Part shown: positions 60,580 through 64,000 of the stretch, piece after piece
How the letters are laid out: each line of letters opens with the position of its first letter
How positions within the stretch are numbered: position 1 is the first letter of the stretch
Assembly (NCBI RefSeq): GCF_028330525.1
Contig: NZ_JAQMSD010000148.1
Coordinates: 62,001-126,000, forward strand
Origin: Spirulina sp. CS-785/01
GTDB lineage: Bacteria; Cyanobacteriota; Cyanobacteriia; Cyanobacteriales; Spirulinaceae
Direction: 5' to 3'
Length of the DNA: 64,000 bases
The notes under the pieces: model-generated
Told to the model about the DNA's origin: nothing
Database searches by the model: none
Seen by the model: only the letters and a program-made list of their open reading frames with translations
Made by a program: the position numbers and the translations under genes

Positions 60580-61233
60580 TCAACTGATAAAGGCTTGATG
60601 TTCTGCGGCTCGCAGTCCCGCTTGTAGGGTTTCCAGAACGGCGGCGAGATTATTTTGTAACAGTTGCGGTTGATTGAGCCATAACCCTGGAAAGATACGA
60701 CTGCGGAGAATGCCCTCCTCATCGGGGGAAAGGGACTGATACACACCTTCTTCTAAATAGAACCAATCCAGTCTCTGTTCAAAGAGTTGCCAAACCAGAT
60801 ATTCTTCAACCCCATTCCGTCGATACACCCGTTTTTTATCACCTAAATCAATGGCTGCACTACTGGCGGCAATTTCCATCACCAGTTCCGGTGGGCCTTG
60901 AATGTACCCCTCTGGACTAAGTTCAGTCTGTCGCCCTGGAATGAGCAACACGCCATCCGGTTGCACTTCGTTGTCGGAGTCGAGGCGAACGGTGGGTTCA
61001 ATGCCTATTTCTGTCGGCGGAGTTGCCATCTTATACGTCCATAGCAATCCTATCAAATCAGCGTGAGGTTTGGCATGAGTGGTAAACTTTAGCGGAGATG
61101 CCATATATACGACTCCTTCAACCAATTCGGCTTTCTGATCATCAGGCATCGCCGCGTAACGTCGCTCAAATTCTCGGTAACTGAGGCGATCGCCATTTTC
61201 TAATGGTGGACAACTTTGAGGCTGAATCTGCAT
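60580..61233 (-). CDS. Uma2 family (DUF820) putative nuclease
   Basis: The 217-residue protein has RLSYREFERRYAAMPDDQKAELVEG, EVQPDGVLLI (PD motif), PELVMEIAASSAAIDLGDK (ExA strand) and YRRNGVEEYLVW, the standard Uma2 core, ending LWLNQPQLLQNNLAAVLETL. It lies 71 bases upstream of the DUF1824 gene on the same strand. It is the third Uma2 copy in this window and differs clearly from the other two. Confidence 0.88.
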   Translation of the reverse strand: MQIQPQSCPPLENGDRLSYREFERRYAAMPDDQKAELVEGVVYMASPLKFTTHAKPHADLIGLLWTYKMATPPTEIGIEPTVRLDSDNEVQPDGVLLIPGRQTELSPEGYIQGPPELVMEIAASSAAIDLGDKKRVYRRNGVEEYLVWQLFEQRLDWFYLEEGVYQSLSPDEEGILRSRIFPGLWLNQPQLLQNNLAAVLETLQAGLRAAEHQAFIS

Positions 61234-61280
61234 AGTTCGGAGACTGTGGGGACAGTTTTATTATATTCGGCGACGCACCT

Positions 61281-61488
61281 AAGTTCAGTGACCAATTACC
61301 GATTCCCCATTACCGATTACCAATGACCTAAAACGGTAGGTTGGGTGAAGCGATAGCGAAACTCAACGAAAGCCCTGTCCATGTTGGGTTTCACCCTTGT
61401 TACATCCAACCTACGCTCTAAATTACCTTCTAGTTAAGTTCAGTGACCAATTACCAATTCCCCATTACCGATTACCAATGAACTAAAA
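61281..61488. repeat. Palindromic element flanked by 53-bp direct repeats
   Basis: Two direct repeats, 61281-61333 and 61436-61488, differ at only two of 53 positions. They consist of ATTACCGATTCCCC-type units and enclose copy 4 of the TAGGTTGGGTGAAGCG palindromic repeat (61336-61414). Confidence 0.85.
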
Positions 61489-61506
61489 ATGCTCGGTGAA
61501 CGGGAA

Positions 61507-62670
61507 CTATTCATCATCTCCCAACAATTCCTCAATGGCCTGGCGTTCTACGGGTTGTTTGTGGGGTGGGGTTTGTCTTGCGTCGGTAATTAACCAATCT
61601 AAGGCTGCGGCCTGTACGTCGATGGTGGCCCCGTTTTTATCCACACAGTACCGACCGAAGACTAATTTATCAATGAGACGAATCCCTGGACCTAAGCGAG
61701 AATATTCAAAAATCACACTATTATCGACCGTTGCCCCACTACAGATATAACAACTCCGGCCAATCATCGAGGGGCCAATAATTTTTGCTCCGTCTTCAAT
61801 GCGGGTCATTCCCCCGATATAGACCGGCCCGGTAATATCGACTTGATCCCAATTGGCCGTGACATTTAAGCCCGCATAAACCCCCGGAAAGATTTCTTTG
61901 CCGGGGATGGGGACGTTTTTAATGTCTCCCTGTAATACTCCTCTGACTGCGTGCCAATAGTCGGGGACTTTGCCGATGTCCACCCATTGGAAATCCATGG
62001 CCACGGAGTAGAAGGGGGCGTTCATTTCTACTAATTTGGGGAATAAGTCGCTGCCAATGTCATATTTTTCACCGGGGGGGACATAATCGATCACTTCCGG
62101 TTCAAAAATATAAATCCCGGTGTTGATCATGGTGCTGAGGGCTTCTTCTACTGGGGGTTTTTCTTGGAAGGCTTTAACCCGGTCATCCTCATCGGTGACG
62201 ACTACCCCGTAACTGGGGACTTGTTCTTTGGGAACGGTTTTAGTGACTAAGGTAGCGATCGCACCTTTTTCTTTATGCCAGCGAACCGCTTCAGTCAAGT
62301 CTAGGTCAATGAGCGCGTCCCCGCATAAGACAACAAACGTATCATCGAAAAAAGGATTAAAATCTTGAATGCGTCGTAGTCCCCCCGCAGACCCCAAGGC
62401 TTCCCCGACTAACTGACCATTAACGATGCGCCCTTCAAAAGAATAGGCAATCTCTACGCCAAACCGTTGACCATCTTGAAAATAGTTCTCGATTTCGCTG
62501 GCTAGGTGACTGACATTGACCATAACCTGATCGAAGCCATGTTTCCGCAGTAGTTCCAGCAAAAACTCCATCACGGGTTTATGCAAAATAGGAATAAGCG
62601 GTTTTGGGGTGGTGTAAGTAATGGGGCGTACACGAGTTCCCGTACCCGCCGCCAGAATCATGGCTTTCAT
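61507..62670 (-). CDS. NDP-sugar synthase (nucleotidyltransferase with left-handed beta-helix)
   Basis: The 387-residue protein has the nucleotidyltransferase signature LAAGTGTRVRPITYTTPKPL (~7-26), the metal region VLCGDALIDLDL, GVVVTDEDDRVKAFQEKP and TGIYIFEPEVIDYV, followed by a C-terminal hexapeptide-type region (GPVYIGGMTRIEDGAKIIGPSM; GATVDNSVIFEYSRLGPG). This is the mannose-1-P guanylyl / glucose-1-P nucleotidyl family of cyanobacteria; the actual sugar is not certain. It would supply NDP-sugars for exopolysaccharide or glycolipids. The gene is monocistronic. Confidence 0.9.
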   Translation of the reverse strand: MKAMILAAGTGTRVRPITYTTPKPLIPILHKPVMEFLLELLRKHGFDQVMVNVSHLASEIENYFQDGQRFGVEIAYSFEGRIVNGQLVGEALGSAGGLRRIQDFNPFFDDTFVVLCGDALIDLDLTEAVRWHKEKGAIATLVTKTVPKEQVPSYGVVVTDEDDRVKAFQEKPPVEEALSTMINTGIYIFEPEVIDYVPPGEKYDIGSDLFPKLVEMNAPFYSVAMDFQWVDIGKVPDYWHAVRGVLQGDIKNVPIPGKEIFPGVYAGLNVTANWDQVDITGPVYIGGMTRIEDGAKIIGPSMIGRSCYICSGATVDNSVIFEYSRLGPGIRLIDKLVFGRYCVDKNGATIDVQAAALDWLITDARQTPPHKQPVERQAIEELLGDDE

Positions 62671-62797
62671 GCTACTCTTCCTCGATATAAACTCTCGATA
62701 TTGTCCTAATTCGATATGATTTTAACTTAACTTCTGTAAAGTCCCGTGTTCTTGTTCCCCCTGATGCCATTTAAGGTTTATCTTGTCAGTTTAATCA

Positions 62798-63580
62798 TTA
62801 TTCGAGACTTTGGAGCAAGGGAGTTATGGCTAAATCTTGGTAAAACTCCTCTTGGGATAATTCAACTTTAGACTGAGCCGACAACAGAAGTAAAGCCCAA
62901 AAGACCCCAACCCGGTGATGGTTAGGGGATGCGTGGTCGGGTTGGGGGTTGTAGGTCGCCCACCATTGAATTAGCGGTTCAAGAGCGATCGCGTTTTCTG
63001 GTTCGTTTAATTCCCCCAGATGTTCGAGGAAAAAGGCTTCTAACTGACCAGCCATTTCCGTTAAATTCTCATTATGGGCTAGTTCGCTAATTTGGCGGAC
63101 GGTGGCTTTACGAGTCTGGGTTCTTTGTCGGGGTTTGGCGGGGGGTTTGGTTTCCAATACCGTCGCCATCTGTTGAATTTGTTGGATTAATTCTTGTAAT
63201 GTCACCCGACGACGACGCAGGGGAGGGGCCGTGGGACGACGACGGATATGTTTTTCTAAGCGAGGGGGGAGGGGTTGGTCGTCTTGGGGGTTCAGGGGGT
63301 CTAAGTCCTCCTCAAACCCTTCTTCTTCTTCTTCTTCCTCCTCCAATTGTTCCAAGGTGTTGGCCTTGAGAAGCACTAACATAGAGGCCCAAAGAAAGGC
63401 TTGGCCAGACTGGGATAAGTCGGCGGTTTCGGTCCCCGGTTGGGGAGTGTCGGTGAGGGTGAGTTTGCTTAAATAGCGGTCGATCACATCGATCACTTGT
63501 ACGTCCCACGGGTCAATTTCTCCCCGTTGGGCCAAGTCGAGGAGAACTGCGATCGCTTCTTGGGCAAAATTTTGCGGCAT
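62798..63580 (-). CDS. scpA: Segregation and condensation protein A
   Basis: The 260-residue protein fits ScpA: N-terminal EAIAVLLDLAQRGEIDPWDVQVIDVIDRYL, SGQAFLWASMLVLLKANTLEQLEEEEEE, and a C-terminal winged helix (VGVFWALLLLSAQSKVELSQEEFYQDLAI). A Glu tract (seven to eight Glu) and a Pro/Arg-rich linker divide it. ScpA is the kleisin that bridges SMC heads. ATG 63580 (MPQNFAQEA) is chosen; the 21 upstream codons of the open frame are hydrophobic repeat-derived sequence. scpB and smc are not in the window. Confidence 0.88.
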   Translation of the reverse strand: MPQNFAQEAIAVLLDLAQRGEIDPWDVQVIDVIDRYLSKLTLTDTPQPGTETADLSQSGQAFLWASMLVLLKANTLEQLEEEEEEEEGFEEDLDPLNPQDDQPLPPRLEKHIRRRPTAPPLRRRRVTLQELIQQIQQMATVLETKPPAKPRQRTQTRKATVRQISELAHNENLTEMAGQLEAFFLEHLGELNEPENAIALEPLIQWWATYNPQPDHASPNHHRVGVFWALLLLSAQSKVELSQEEFYQDLAITPLLQSLE

Positions 63581-63651
63581 ATAGCAAAAATAGCAGACAG
63601 AGAAAGAACCAAGAACAAACCACCAAGAAAAAAAGATTGACAAAAATTAAA

Positions 63652-64000
63652 TTATGTGCTATCTGCTGGTTGCTCCGAGGCAGGGAGGGCTTGTTGGCGT
63701 TGTTGTTCCATCTCACTGCGATATTGTTCTAAATCTTGTTGTAATTCCTCAATCCGCTTCTCTTTGGCCTTGACTTCAGAGCGCATATCCCGTAAATCTC
63801 CCAAGGTCGAGAGTTGTTTTTGTAACTTGACCCAGAGACTGAACAACCAAGCTAAAATCGCCCCCAGTCCGAGGGTTAACAATAATTCAATAGCCAACGG
63901 GGCCTCTACCTCCAACCCCGGAATGACACGCACTGTCACCGAAGCCGTATTCTCTAAACAGAAAAGCGCGATCGCCAGACAAAACAGAAAAATCAGTAAA
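63652..64000 (-). CDS. LapA-domain (DUF1049-like) membrane protein, partial
   Basis: The frame runs through the right window edge, so the N-terminus is missing; the GTG at 63939 lies inside the gene. It encodes a first hydrophobic helix (LLIFLFCLAIALFCLENTASV), a short loop, a second helix (APLAIELLLTLGLGAILAWLFSLW) and a coiled coil (~KLQKQLSTLGDLRDMRSEVKAKE). The spacing of two helices around a 15-residue beta-like loop, then a coiled coil, matches LapA/DUF1049 proteins. It lies upstream of scpA on the same strand with a 71-base gap. Confidence 0.75.
   Translation of the reverse strand, partial: LLIFLFCLAIALFCLENTASVTVRVIPGLEVEAPLAIELLLTLGLGAILAWLFSLWVKLQKQLSTLGDLRDMRSEVKAKEKRIEELQQDLEQYRSEMEQQRQQALPASEQPADST

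Noticed and set aside
30749-61233. Three Uma2 genes as evidence for a mobile or defence island
   Set aside because: The three are unlike each other, far apart and each beside ordinary genes; high Uma2 copy number is normal in cyanobacteria.

Overview
The window is chromosomal DNA of a cyanobacterium, probably a filamentous or multicellular one. The evidence is the carboxysome protein CcmO, the Rubisco assembly chaperone Raf1, the cytochrome b6f subunit PetN, Ycf33, phytol kinase, many cyanobacteria-restricted families (DUF3611, DUF4327, DUF3110, DUF1824, KGK), frequent HIP1 octamers (GCGATCGC), and abundant heptamer tandem repeats between genes. The species cannot be fixed from the sequence. 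No rRNA operon, CRISPR array, prophage or intact insertion sequence is visible.

Layout. 1-6.3 kb: end of a hybrid histidine kinase, a REC-GGDEF-EAL regulator, a lipoprotein, a phosphodiester glycosidase-like protein, a 0.5 kb gene-free stretch with two related repeat units ending in hairpins, then a phasin-like gene and a short operon ending in a methyltransferase. 6.3-13.1 kb: small membrane and YciI proteins, a 2H phosphoesterase, a secreted GHL10 glycosidase, a PadR repressor and DUF3611. 13.1-16.2 kb is a photosynthesis and carbon-fixation block: petN followed directly by an unlisted 47-residue membrane protein, then ccmO divergent from raf1. 16.2-25.3 kb: CDF transporter, DUF4327, a ycf33-rbfA-GH3 cluster, a TauE-type permease, an ammonium transporter behind a good NtcA box, and a GDSL hydrolase.

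25.5-34.6 kb: a coiled-coil membrane protein, an internally deleted DUF262 remnant, a large transketolase-like enzyme, a phosphoribosyltransferase, Uma2, tRNA-Ala(TGC), TrhO, an AI-2E family permease and an AT-rich pair encoding a free-standing colicin-E5-like tRNase plus its probable immunity protein. 34.6-43.8 kb is a long leftward run: O-methyltransferase, phosphodiesterase, FHA-adenylate cyclase, NusB, DUF502, a site-2 protease, MurQ, DUF3110, a VanX-like dipeptidase and YidD. 43.8-48.6 kb: phytol kinase overlapping a wrecked C5-methyltransferase gene, TIGR03943, a membrane-anchored propeller protein and a KGK protein. 48.8-64 kb: a dynamin-like GTPase, Uma2 genes, hydrogenase maturation genes (protease-hypA-hypB), NagA, a broken GNAT gene, PurE, an FHA-GAF-adenylate cyclase, AKR, YjbQ, DUF1824, an NDP-sugar synthase, ScpA and a LapA-type protein running off the window.

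How the genes fit together. Most of the window is housekeeping and photosynthetic core. Amino-sugar and cell-wall recycling functions recur (GH3/NagZ-like, MurQ, VanX-like, NagA). Second-messenger signalling recurs too (one c-di-GMP protein, two FHA-linked class III cyclases). Accessory genes are mostly in decay: the methyltransferase, the DUF262 gene and the GNAT gene all carry deletions or stops. The apparently intact accessory unit is the E5-type toxin-immunity pair. Intergenic DNA is unusually rich in palindromic dispersed repeats, heptamer arrays and fresh-looking 11-15 nt tandem duplications.
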